Assembly (NCBI GenBank): GCA_023935145.1
Contig: CM043700.1
Location: 65,552,620-65,616,619, forward strand
Source of the DNA: Bretschneidera sinensis
Lineage: Eukaryota; Streptophyta; Magnoliopsida; Brassicales; Akaniaceae
Direction of reading: 5' to 3'
DNA length: 64,000 nucleotides
Shown here: positions 11,308-22,986 of the stretch, piece after piece
How the letters are laid out: every line of letters begins with the position of its first letter
Position numbering within the stretch: the first letter of the stretch is position 1
Made by a program: the position numbers and the translations under genes
Notes under the pieces: model-generated
Told to the model about the DNA's origin: nothing
What the model saw: the letters and a program-made list of their open reading frames with translations, nothing else
The model's database searches: none

Positions 11308-11525
11308 CGCTCGATCGCAGTGTGGTGCGATCTATCGCAGGTACGATCGATCGCATGTCTTGTGCGCACGATCTCATGTGCGCTCGATCGCATGTCTGCT
11401 GCGATCGATCGCAAATGCACTGAACTTCAATTATTTCGATGTGGGATGTTGACCATGCGCTCGTTCAAAGGCAGGTGCGCTCGAGCGCTGGTGCGCTCGA
11501 TCGCATATCTGTTGCGATCGAGTGC
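11308..11525. repeat. 16-base CpG palindrome array in element C U3 (3' LTR)
   Basis: About ten degenerate units of a roughly 16-base motif around GCGATCGATCGC / GCGCTCGATCGCA, split by a unique stretch at about 11413-11455. The array lies 167-385 bases into the LTR and ends about 58 bases from the TATA box. Two units are missing from the partner LTR. Confidence 0.9.
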
Positions 11526-11692
11526 AATGTCTCCAGAAGCTTCAAATCAACCTGAAATGCTGCACTTTCTCCACAAAGCTGTAAAAACACACAAAACACA
11601 AGAAAAACGTAAAATAAAGTAAAATAATACTAACTAAGAGCATAACAAATATAAGTTAAGGGTCTAAAATATGCAATATTTAAGACTCATCA

Positions 11693-12994
11693 AATACCCC
11701 CAAACTTATATTTTGCTAGTCCCTTAGCAAAACAAAATAAAAGACTCAATGAAAAACAAAGAACATAAAGATAAAGTCATCACTCATGGTATCCAAAAAT
11801 TTAAGGAGCACACATCACCATGATATTCATTCATAAGCAAGCTTAAAAAGGTAAACCCATCTTCGCAATGAATAGAAATGTTAAAATCTAATTACTTACA
11901 AAAGGCAGGATAAGGCATCACAAGCTTGAATCAGTGTAAGGTGAATTAGCATATAAAAATGAAGCTTCCAAGTAACTCTAATGTGTAAGGTCTCCATGTC
12001 TCAAGATTCACCGAATTTCCCATCAAAAATGAACGAAAAGGCATAGTTTTTATTTTATTCACTTTTTATTTTTTTTTTATTTTTTTTTATTATTAAGGCA
12101 CGGCTATGCTTAGTTCCCTTGAGCTTTCTAATTGACCCATGTAGCGAGTGTTAAGTCAATGACTCCCAAATCAGATGGTTTTAGGGCATTAGGTGTAAAG
12201 ACACCCCTAAGGACTTACTAACTCGAGTCAAAAAGGCTACGAAATTAAACTGACCTTAATATTACCAAGCAAAATTCCACTTTTTGACGTGAACACTCAC
12301 TGCTTACTGAGGCAAGAGGTCCAGTTACTCAGCGAAAAGTTTATTGATAATTTTTTTTTTTTTATATTTTCTTATGCCCAAGAGTTCATCCAACAAGTCA
12401 TCCAGTTTCAGTTAAGATAAGGAAAAATACACATTAAAATCACGTGTCATACCTCACATAATTTGTGCTAATGTGCTCGTGTGAGATTAGATCAAACATG
12501 TGAATTCTCAAAATGCCTAAAGTAAGTAACTAAATTTTAAAAATTTATCACCAGATCATGTATTCAAAATGTTAAGCTCACCAATGACATCACATCACAG
12601 AAAATGTTTAGATCAACTAAAATTTCACGATAACATGAGCATGCATTTATCTCTATGACGAAAAGACAACAAATTAGGACAAAGTGTGTGATGTGTCTCC
12701 CATACCCCCAAACTTAAATTACACATTGACCCCAATGTGTGACTAATATGGAAAGAGCTGACCTGAGATATGGAGAACTATCTGGACTGGTATGGCTCAT
12801 AGCATACCCCCAAACTTGAACTGAAGTATGCTTTGTCCCTGAAAAATAAAAACTGGAAAACAAAAAATACTGGAAACAAACATTAATCATAAAAATGCGA
12901 AATAATAAAAAAAAAAGAAAAGATAAGCTGTGGGATGCCTCCCATGAGCGCTAAGTTTTACGTCTTCAGCCAGACTCTCCCTAGAATACTACAC
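11693..12994 (-). other. 3' non-coding region of element C with three polypurine-like tracts
   Basis: No ORF of note, so no env-like gene remains. On the - strand AAGTTTGGGGGTAT occurs three times: 12803-12817, 12701-12716 and 11693-11707, the last adjoining the 3' LTR and so the functional tract. T- and A-rich runs lie near 12050-12110 and 12345-12375. Confidence 0.75.
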
Positions 12995-15900
12995 TCAATC
13001 TGAGTAACTAGGATCCTCCAACAGTATCGTCTCAATGTCCGGACTCCTCAACTCTAAGAACGGTTTCAGCCTCTGTCCATTTACCTTGAAAGTATTACCA
13101 TTCTTAGGATCCTCAATCTCGATGGCCCCATGAGGAAAAACCGATCGAATAATGAATGGGCCTGACCATCGGGATTTGAGCTTGCTTGGAAAAAGATGCA
13201 GGCGTGAATTATAAAGAAGAACTCTCTGACCCGGCTCAAAAGCTCGTCTCAAAATATTTTGGTCATGAGTCTTCTTCATTTGTGCTTTGTATGATCGGGC
13301 ACATTCATATGCATCATTCCGCAGCTCCTCCAATTCATTGAGTTGGAGCTTCCGTTGTGAGCCAGCCTTGGAAAGATTGAAATTTAGTTGCTTGACAGCC
13401 CAATACGCACGATGCTCTAATTCAACCGGAAGGTGACATGCCTTTCCGTATACAATGCGATAGGGAGACATGCCAATTGGCGTCTTGAAGGCTGTCCGAT
13501 ATGCCCACAGTGCATCCGTCAATCGCAGAGACCAATCCTTTCTAGTAGGGTTCACAGTCTTTTCCAAAATATGTTTGATCTCGCGATTTGAGATTTCCAC
13601 TTGACCACTCGTCTGTGGGTGATATGGGGTGGCAACTTTGTGCGTGATACAATATTTCTTCATCAACTGCTCAAAGATCTTGTTGCAAAAGTGCTTACCT
13701 CCATCACTTATGATTGCTCGAGGCGTACCAAAACGAGCAAAAATAGTGTCTTTCAAGAACTGGACCACAACTCTGTGGTCATTGGTCTTGCACGCAACGG
13801 CCTCCACCCACTTGGACAGATAGTCCACAGCAACTAGAATGTATAAGTAGCCAAAGGAGTTTGGGAATGGTCCCATGAAATCAATGCCCCACACATCAAA
13901 AATCTCAACAATCAGAATAGGGTTGAGGGGCATCATATTTCTCCTAGAAAGACTCCCTAGCTTTTGGCAACGCTCACAAGATATACAGTAGGAGTGAGAG
14001 TCCCGAAACAGGGTAGGCCAATAAAATCCACACTGCAAAATCTTTGCAGCGGTCTTTTTAGCACTAAAATGGCCTCCACATGCATGATCATGACAAAAGG
14101 CGATGACATTAGATTGGTCATGCTCAGGGATACATCGTCTAATGATCTGATCAGGACAATACTTGAACAGGTAAGGATCGTCCCAGAAAAAGCGTTTTAC
14201 CATGGCCAAAAATTTTGATTTATCTTGCCTCCCCCAATGCAAGGGCATGTGTCCGGTGACAAGATAGTTCACTATGTCAGCAAACCATGGTGCGGGACTG
14301 TGAGCAATGTGCATCAATTGCTCATCAGGAAAGGTCTCAGAAATGGGAGTGGCAGCCTCACTGAATTCCACAATCAATCTAGACAAATGGTCCGCTACCA
14401 CATTTTCCGAACCTTTCTTATCCCGAATCTCAATGTTGAACTCTTGAAGTAGCAAGATCCATCGGATAAGACGAGATTTAGCATCTTTTTTAGAGAAAAG
14501 ATACTTCAATGCAGCATGGTCCGAGTAGATAATGACTTTAGATCCTAACAAGTAGGATCTGAACTTGTCTAGTGCAAAAACGACTGCAAGCAACTCCTTC
14601 TCTGTGGTAGAATAATTGAGTTGTGCGTCGTTTAGAGTTCGACTTGCGTAATAGATAGCATGGGGAAGTTTATCAACACGCTGCCCCAAAACAGCTCCAA
14701 CAGCATAGTCTGATGCGTCACACATAATCTCAAAAGGCACACCCCAGTTAGGTGGCTGAATAATGGGTGTGGGCGTCAGAATTTCCTTCAGATCCCCAAA
14801 TGCTTTCTTACAATCCTCATCAAATAGAAATGGGGCATCTTTTTGCAACAACTTGCACAAGGGTCTGGCGATCTTGCTGAAATTCTGGATAAATCGCCTA
14901 TAGAAACCTGCATGGCCCAGAAAAGATCGAACCTCTTTCACCGTACGTGGGGGTGGAAGGCTGGAAATCAAATCCACCTTCGCTTTGTCGACCTCAATCC
15001 CTCGATGAGATACGATATGCCCCAGTACAATTCCTTGCTTGACCATAAAATGGCACTTCTCCCAATTAAGCACCAGGTTCTTCTCCTTGCACCGTACCAA
15101 AACCAAAGAGAGACGGTGCAGGCACTCCTCAAATGTTGAACCGAAGACGGAGAAGTCGTCCATGAAAGTCTCCAAGAACCGCTCTACCATGTCAGAGAAT
15201 ATACTGACCATGCACCGCTGAAAAGTGGCAGGTGCATTGCATAACCCAAAGGGCATGCGACAGTAGGCGAAGGTCCCAAAAGGACAGGTAAATGTCGTCT
15301 TCTCCTGATCTTCAGGGGCCACGGGGACCTGGTTATATCCAGAATAACCATCCAAAAAGCAATAATACTCGTACCCAGCCAAACGCTCCACCATCTGATC
15401 AATAAATGGAAGTGGAAAGTGATCCTTCCTTGTGGCAGTGTTCAGCTTACGGTAGTCTATACACACTCTCCACCCAGACTGCACACGAGTTGGCACCAAC
15501 TCGTCGTCTTTATTCTTTACTACCGTTAACCCAGCTTGCTTGGGCATGACATGAATGGGGCTCACCCACTTGCTATCAGAGATGGGATAAATGATCCCTG
15601 CATCTAACAGCTTAATAACCTCTGCCCTTACAACCTCTTGCATAGCAGGGTTGAGCCTTCTTTGCGGCTCCCTCGATGGCTTAGCATCTTCCTCCAAGTG
15701 TATCCTGTGCATCACCACCGAGGGGCTGATTCCTTTAATATCCTCAATGGTCCAGCCGATAGCTTCCTTGTGCTCTCTTAAAACATCTAATAATTTCTCC
15801 TCTTGAGCCTCTCCCAAATCTGAAGCTATTATCACAGGCAAACAGTGTGCTGGACCCAGGAACTTATACTTAAGATTATCCGGTAAAGGCTTAATTTCCT

Positions 15901-18481
15901 TCTGTTGAGGTTCGGGTGACACCTTCTCCTCCTCCTTCTTGCTTTCTTGAGGATCAGACTCCAAAATGGCATTTACTTTCTCGAGTAACTTATCTAAACC
16001 CAAGTCCTCTCCAAAGTGAGCAAAGCATGCCTCCATGGGATCCTCAATGCTTGATTCATCCACAGTATCCTCAAGAATCGCCTCTATCAAGCATACATCT
16101 CTCATTTCATCATATTCCAGTGGTTGCCTAGTGATATCAAAAATGTTCAACTCCACTGTCATATTTCCGAAGGAGATCTTCATCACCCCTGTCCTACAAT
16201 TGATTAGGGCGTTAGCCATGGCTAAGAATGGTCGCCCTAGAATCACCGGTATTTGAATCCCTACATTCTGAACCGGTTCTGTGTCAAGCACAATAAAATC
16301 CACGGGGAAATAGAACTTATCCACTTTTATCAAAACATCCTCAACTATCCCCCGTGGTCTTTTCACTGACCTGTCAGCCAATTGAAGCGTCGTGGTTGTG
16401 GGCTTCAATTCTCCTAACCCCAACTACACATAGACTGAGTAAGGTAGAAGATTCACACTCGCCCCTAGATCCAAAAGGGCCCTCTCAATATGGCTGACTC
16501 TTATTGTGCAAGAGATGGTAGGACACCCCGGGTCCTTATACTTGATAAGTAACTTGCACTGAAGGATTGAACTGACCTGCTCGGTCAAAAATGCCTTCTT
16601 TGGGACATTCGTCCTCCTCTTGATAGTGACCAAGTCCTTTAAAAACTTGGCATATGATGGCACTTGATGGATGGCATCCAAAAATGGGATATTGATATGG
16701 ACTTGCTTGAATACCTCCAGAATTTCTTCATACTTCCCTCCTTTCTTGGGCGCCTGTAATCTCTCGGGGTAAGGCGCTCTAGGTACAAACGACCTAGGAG
16801 GGTCTCTCTCAGTAGGTGTGGCTGTAGATGGCTCAGCATCTCTCTTCTCTGTGTTGCCACTCCCTTGCCCTTGCTGCATAGCAGGGCTCTCTTCCACTTG
16901 ATTGTCCACTTGTCTCCCAGACCTCAGTGTGACAATCGACTGTACTTGTTCCTCCCCGTGCGTAGGAGTTGATGAACTCTCAACCATAAATTGTCCTTTT
17001 GGGTTTTGCACGGGCTGACTGGGGAACTTTCCTTTCTCTCTCTCACCCAAGTGACTTGCAATTTGCCCTATTTGACTCTCCAGCTTGGCAATTGCTTAGG
17101 TGTTTACCATTGTTGCACTCCTCACATCGCTCATATTTTGGCTAGTCGCCTTCATGAATTCCTTAAGGGTGTCCTCAAGCGACTATGAAACTGGCGCTGG
17201 TGTTTGAGCGGGTGCATGGTAAGCAGGTGAAGGTGCTGGATGGGCAGAACGACCATGATTAGGAATTTGTGGGGCAAATCCGGGAGGATATTGATTTTGA
17301 GCATGATGAGAGGATCCTCCCTGATTCATTGTTTGGTTCTGCCTCCATGAAAAATTTGGGTGGTTCCGCCACCCTGGATTGTACGTCTCGGAGTACGATC
17401 CATTTGACTGCCTTCGAAAGTCATTGAAAGCATTTACTTGTTCCATAGGATACTCGGCACAAGCCGGCATTGATGGGCAATTCTGTGCTAGATGCATGGG
17501 ACTAGCACAGATGGAACAGCTTTCAACATTGAATGTGTTGGCAGCATTGATGGATTGGCTCACAGTGAGAGCGTCAATCTTCTTAGTGAGGGCATCTAAC
17601 TTTATCCTCAAATCAGCGTCCTCTCGGACCTCATAGATGCCTCCCCTCTTAGGAGCACGAATGGACTTATCTCGACAGCTTGAAAAATCCCACTGCTGTG
17701 AGTTGTCGGACAACTTGTCCAACGCCATATATGCTTCGTCTCCTGTCAGACTCAAGAATGCCCCCCCATTCATAAACTCGATCATGCTACGGTTGGGTTG
17801 AGTCAACCCTTGGTAGAAGAATTGAACGAGTCTCCACTTCTCATATCCATGTGGAGGGCATCTGATCAGTAACTCTTTAAAGCGCTCCCAGCTTTCAGAG
17901 AACTTCTCATCCTCGTCCTGAGTGAAAGAGCTAATCTCCTTACGGTACCCATTCACTCTAGACATTGGGAAAAACTTATGGTAAAATTTGCTAAGTAGGT
18001 TTTCCCAAGATGTGATAGATCCGGACGTGTTGGAGTCCAACCACGCCCTAGCTCTATCGTGAAGGGAGAAAGGGAAGAGTCGAAGATGGACTGACTCCTC
18101 AGAGAAGTTCTGGAATTTGAATGTAGCACAAATATCTTTGAACTTCTTCACATGACTATAAGGATTTTCAAGATCTAAGCCATGGAATGAGGGTAGGAGT
18201 TGGATAACATGTGGCTTCAAATCAAAGTGTGTGGCATTGGTTGGTGGCAACACTATGCAAGAAGATGAGTTAGTCGCAACGGGTGCGAACAAATCCCTAA
18301 GGGATGTAGTGGAGTCCACGTTCCAAGCTCTAGGTTGCTCTACATGTTCAGGTTGATTAAAATTTTCTCCCATCTCAACAATCTCTCTCTCAACTAGTGC
18401 TCTTTTCTGCCTCCTAAGAGTTCTTTCTAAGTCGGGATCTAAATGTGTCAAATCTAAGTTCAAGGATCTCCGACCAAGCAT
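12995..18481 (-). pseudogene. Gag-Pol of element C, one frame broken by three stops
   Basis: A single frame of 1829 codons (with final stop). Gag (residues 1 to about 430) has a capsid region with FHGLDLENPYSHVKKF and WLDSNTSGSITSWENL and a zinc knuckle CSICASPMHLAQNC near residue 325. Then protease with ALLDLGASVNLLP, RT with the FMDDFSVFG active site, RNase H ([37 protein letters not shown]), integrase HHCC and core ([34 protein letters not shown]). Catalytic residues look intact. In-frame stops lie at 17183-17185 (TAG), 17096-17098 (TAA) and 16424-16426 (TAG), each where a Gln codon is likely. The frame and motif set match Athila. Confidence 0.9.
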
Positions 18482-18656
18482 ACACTAACAGAAAAATAGT
18501 GAGATACTAACCAGCAGAAGCAACAGAATAAATCAAACACAAAACTCAAAATTTTTTTTTTTTTTAAATTAAATTAACTAGTAGAAAAATAAAATCAATT
18601 CAGACCAAAAATTTTCACAAACAAAACAATTCCCCGGCAACGGCGCCAAAAAAACT
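18482..18656 (-). other. Leader and primer binding site of element C
   Basis: The - strand 18648-18631 reads TGGCGCCGTTGCCGGGGA, complementary to the 3' end of Asp tRNA, the primer known for Athila. An eight-base spacer separates it from the 5' LTR, and a leader of about 150 bases precedes the gag start at 18481. Confidence 0.85.
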
Positions 18657-19888
18657 TGTTGTGAGTTTTAATTTACTCGCAAGCGCACGAGTCGTTTGCA
18701 GTATAGCGTTGTGCAAGTGCGAGGTCGAATCCACAGGGAATTGTGTTGTGAAAATATAATTTTTAATCTAAATTAACTCTATCTTAACCTAGTTCCGAAT
18801 TTCAGATGATGTTGCAAAATAAATTAAAACTAAATTAAATTGATTTAAAATCTAATAATAAAAAGCACTAAGGTTTCCGAATCCACCCCACCGAAGCTAA
18901 GCATACATGTTCTAAAAATATAGCCTATCAAAACATTCAATGAATCCAACTATAAGACAAAAAACAAAGAATATCCCAACTAAACCAAAAGCACCCGATG
19001 TATCCGCTCTTAACAAATCACAAAGGGAATCCAATTTAATCGAAAAGCATTCAATGTATCCATCAGATGAAACACAAAGAAAATCCAACAGACAATTTAA
19101 ACTCAATCAATTATAAGATTAACTCAAATAATTGACAGAACATTTATACTAAAAATTGTCAGATTTGTACAAGCAAATCTGAACTACTACGCCAAACAAC
19201 GGCGGGGCTTCATCTTCAACCTTAGCTGAAGAGTCTAGCCACTCATAACTATAAAACTATAATAACAAGTGCTAAACATTTAAACTAAAACAACTGAATA
19301 TAAAGAAATGAATAAACAACTTTACATGGGAGAAATTCCACTCGCTGACGGGCGGCGCTTCCCCTCGCGGTAGCAATGCCTTCGGGATCCACCAGAATGC
19401 TGACGGACGTCCACCGGTAAACACCAAAGTGGCTCAGGAATTGTACATTGGATTATGAAGCCAAATGGTGTTTATATAGGGGGAGACCCGGACTAAAACA
19501 GGTTGCAGAAACGATGTGGGATACAGGCCCGTGTGCGCTCGATCGCAGTGTGGTGCGATCGATCGCATGTCTTGTGCGCACGATCTCATGTGCGCTCGAT
19601 CGCATGTCTGCTGCGATCGATCGCAAATGCACTGAACTTCAATTATTTCGATGTGGGATGTTGACCATGCGCTCGTTCAAAGGCAGGTGCGCTCGATCGC
19701 ATATCTGTTGCGATTGAGCGCAATGTCTCCAGAAGCTTCAAATCAACCTGAAATGCTGCACTTTCTCCACAAAGCTGTAAAAACACACAAAACACAAGAA
19801 AAACGTAAAATAAAGTAAAATAATACTAACTAAGAGCATAACAAATATAAGTTAAGGGTCTAAAATATGCAATATTTAAGACTCATCA
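18657..19888 (-). repeat. 5' LTR of element C (1232 bases)
   Basis: Same ends as the other copy. Differences seen by eye: five C/T transitions and loss of two 16-base units from the CGATCG array. Immediately followed by the ATGAC duplication. Confidence 0.95.
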
Positions 19889-20951
19889 ATGACTGTACAA
19901 TCATATTTGTTAACCATGATCCTTTATCACTGATATTCAACTTTATTCTTATCTCTCTTAAATCTATCATCAATTTCACATTAGTACTCCCAATAACAAT
20001 TAACTTTCTTGCAGACTTTCTTTTTAATGCATCAGCTATCATCTTCGCATTTTTTATATGATAGTGAATTGTACAATCATCGTTACTAATTAACTCCATC
20101 TACCATCTTTATCTCAAACTCAACTTTCTCTGGGTAGGTAAGTATGTCAAACTCTTATAACCCATGAATATATCATGAGTGACTCCATACAGATGATGTC
20201 TCCAATCTTTAAAGTAAACACTATAGCAGCCAACTCTAAGTCATGAGTAGGAAAAAATTTATCATGAATCTTCAATTGCCTAGAAGTATAAGCCACAGCT
20301 TTTCTATGTTACACATATCCCAATCATTGATGTGACTTATCACTATACACCACAAATCCTTCATCATGAGAAGGAAACACTAATACTAAAGCTGTAGTCA
20401 ATTTCCCCTTTAGTAATTGGAAATTTTTCTCACACTTTCTTCATCATACAAATCTCACCTCTTTCCTGGTCAGTCTATTCAACAGTATTTCAATAATAAA
20501 AAATTTCTGAAAGAATCTTCTATAATAACCAGCTAACACCAAGAAGATTCTAATATCAGTTATATTAGTTAGTCTCTCCCAACTTAACATTGCATCTACA
20601 TTTTGTGGATCAACTGTTATGCTATTTCTCGATATTATATGTTCCAAGAAGGTCATTTCTTTTAGTCAACATTCACATTTAGGAAAAATTATAGCATACA
20701 ATCTCTCTCCTCAAAATTTCCAACACAATTTCTAAATTTTTTGCATGTTCTTCCTTAGTCTTAGAATACACCAAGATGTTATTGATGAATACAACCACCA
20801 AATTATCAAGAAATGGTTCATTTATTCATCAAGTCCATGAATGTTTCTGGAACATTAGTCAATCTAAATGACATCACAAGAAACTTATGACCGTAACGTG
20901 TTCTAAAAATAGTCCTAGGCACATCTCCCTTCCTTATCCTCAATTGCACTC

Positions 20952-21110
20952 TACAGAAGGACACTCGCTGAGTTGAGAGAATTGAAAGTACAGCTTCAAG
21001 GGTTGTTAGATAAACAACTTATTCGATTTAGTGTATCATCATGAAGAGCCCATGTAGTGTTTGTGAAGAAGAAAGATTGAACGATGAGATTGTGTATAGA
21101 CTACAAAAGA
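20952..21110 (+). pseudogene. Inverted RT segment inside element B
   Basis: All of B reads on the - strand except this stretch, which reads on the + strand: [20 protein letters not shown], then AHVVFVKKKD and MRLCIDYKR, the RT fingers. Two TGA stops replace the expected Trp and Gly codons. Flanking - strand sequence is ELPGLPP-type linker on the right and the QLRI..VPRT palm on the left, so the segment is in its right place but reversed, and some RT sequence on its palm side is missing. Confidence 0.8.
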
Positions 21111-22986
21111 TAAACCTTGTATCACATCAATAGAGAATTTTATCTTCCTACTTGGAGGCAACCTAGACAACTCATCAAGAATTATATTAGAATAATCTTT
21201 CACCACTAAGATTGTTCTAACTTCCTATTTTCCTTTTTAGAATCCATTATGTATGTCAAATACTCCTCACAACCCTTCTTCAACCATCTCCTAGTGGTTA
21301 GAGCAAAATGACATAGTTCGAGAGTATCTTATGTTCTCCCTGAAAGTTAAACTCCTCATGTCCATATCTTGAACACTACATTTTTTCTAGAACAATCAAC
21401 CTAAGCGTAATACGTCGACAACCAATTCATTCTCAAAATTATATTATATTTAAAGATAATAAATCAACTTCAGATTTTCTATCACTGATACGAATCACAC
21501 CATATTTGTAAACATTTATAATTATCACTCTATCTCTAGTGGAAACTTCAACAAAAATATTTTGCATCAAAGGACTAATACATACTTCAATAGACTTCAT
21601 ATGAATACTGGATGCAAAAGAATAGGTTGCACCAAGATCAACCAACATTGATATGTCCACTTTTTCTATATACAAAGCACCTCAAATTAGAACAATTATG
21701 GGATAAATATCTTATCTGAATATACCTATGACAAACTTTTGTCTTTCAATAATATGTTAGATTACCACTTCTCCTTGGTGGAAACTTACTTCTTATGCCA
21801 TGACTCTCAGTTTTCATAACCTGTCTCCCAAATCTAAGGGTCCCACCAATAGTATTCTGAGTAACAGAAGTAACCGATCATGCTTTCCTTTAACTCTGTA
21901 CTTCAGTTCCCTATGATAAGGAACACTTCCTTTGAGCGGTCTCCCACTCTGCACACTCATACTAGTACCACCTCTGGGTTCCTCAAATCTAGACCTCTGC
22001 TGTCGATTCCTCTTACCTCTGATTTCCATCACATTTTTCTCAGTTTGAAATGTTATATCCACTAATCTGACATAATTCATAAGCCTCATGTAAGATAGTT
22101 TTGATCAAATCTTAAAACATAATTCATCTATGAACCTCTTACACTTCTTCTCCTCTAGGTATACCATTTTCGATACAAACCTCGATAAAGCCATAAATCT
22201 CCTATCATACTAATCCACAGTCAACCCATTTGCCTCAAATAAATAAAATCTCTATCTTGTTGGGCTCTAAAGGTCGAAGGAAAGTATTTATCAAGGAAAA
22301 CCTTCTTAAACCTATTCCAGGTTAAGAGTCTAACAACATCTGCACTTACCCTGTGAAGAATATCCCATCATCATTCTAAAACTTCTCCTTCTAACTCAAA
22401 CGAAGCAAAGACAACCATCTGCCTATCAGTCACTGGTAAAATACCAAATAATCCTTATACCTGTTTCTCCCAAAACTCAGGTTTAAAAGGATTCATAGAT
22501 CCTTTAAACATCAAAGCATTCAGCTTAATATATCTCCATGCATCCACGCATAAACTCACTTTTCTCCCTTTTTAAATGTCTACCATTACTGGATTAACAA
22601 CCTCAGGAACTGCTCTAGCCTGTTCATCAAGTCTATACTACAAGCTACCCATTATATCATCTATTACATTCATTTTCTCAAGAGCATATATAAGGGCTTA
22701 TTTTAGTTCATCTCTTTCAACTTCAGATTCTCACACCTTTACCAATATCAATTATAATGCCAACACGTTCCCTTGTAGGAACCACCGATTCAGACTCAAC
22801 CTCGACTTGTCAAAAATATTGGAGGCCTACCACGCCCTCTCAAATCAACAACTCTAACTCTAGCTCTAGCGCGTCCACGTGTCATCCTCAAACTATTCAT
22901 TAAAATATAATTTATTTTAATCTTTCACTTTCTTTCTTTTTGTGCAGTCTACAGAATCATAAAACCTAATGCTCTAATACCAAAAT

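Larger units (their letters stand above)
10429..11692 (-). repeat. 3' LTR of element C (1264 bases)
   Basis: TGTTGTGAG to ACTCATCA on the + strand; read on the - strand it starts TGATGAGT right after the polypurine tract. TATA box at 11243-11250 (- strand). It carries the CGATCG array. The reading frame at 10684-10878 recurs in the other LTR and is not considered a gene. Confidence 0.95.
10429..19888 (-). mobile_element. Athila-type Ty3-gypsy element C, young and nearly complete
   Basis: A 9.46 kb element with both LTRs (10429-11692 and 18657-19888), tRNA-Asp-type primer site, polypurine tract and one gag-pol frame. It is flanked by a perfect ATGAC duplication (10424-10428 and 19889-19893); removing it rejoins element B's coding exactly. 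By eye the LTRs differ by five C/T transitions plus two 16-base length differences, about 0.4 percent, so insertion is recent (well under a million years at usual plant rates). Confidence 0.95.
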
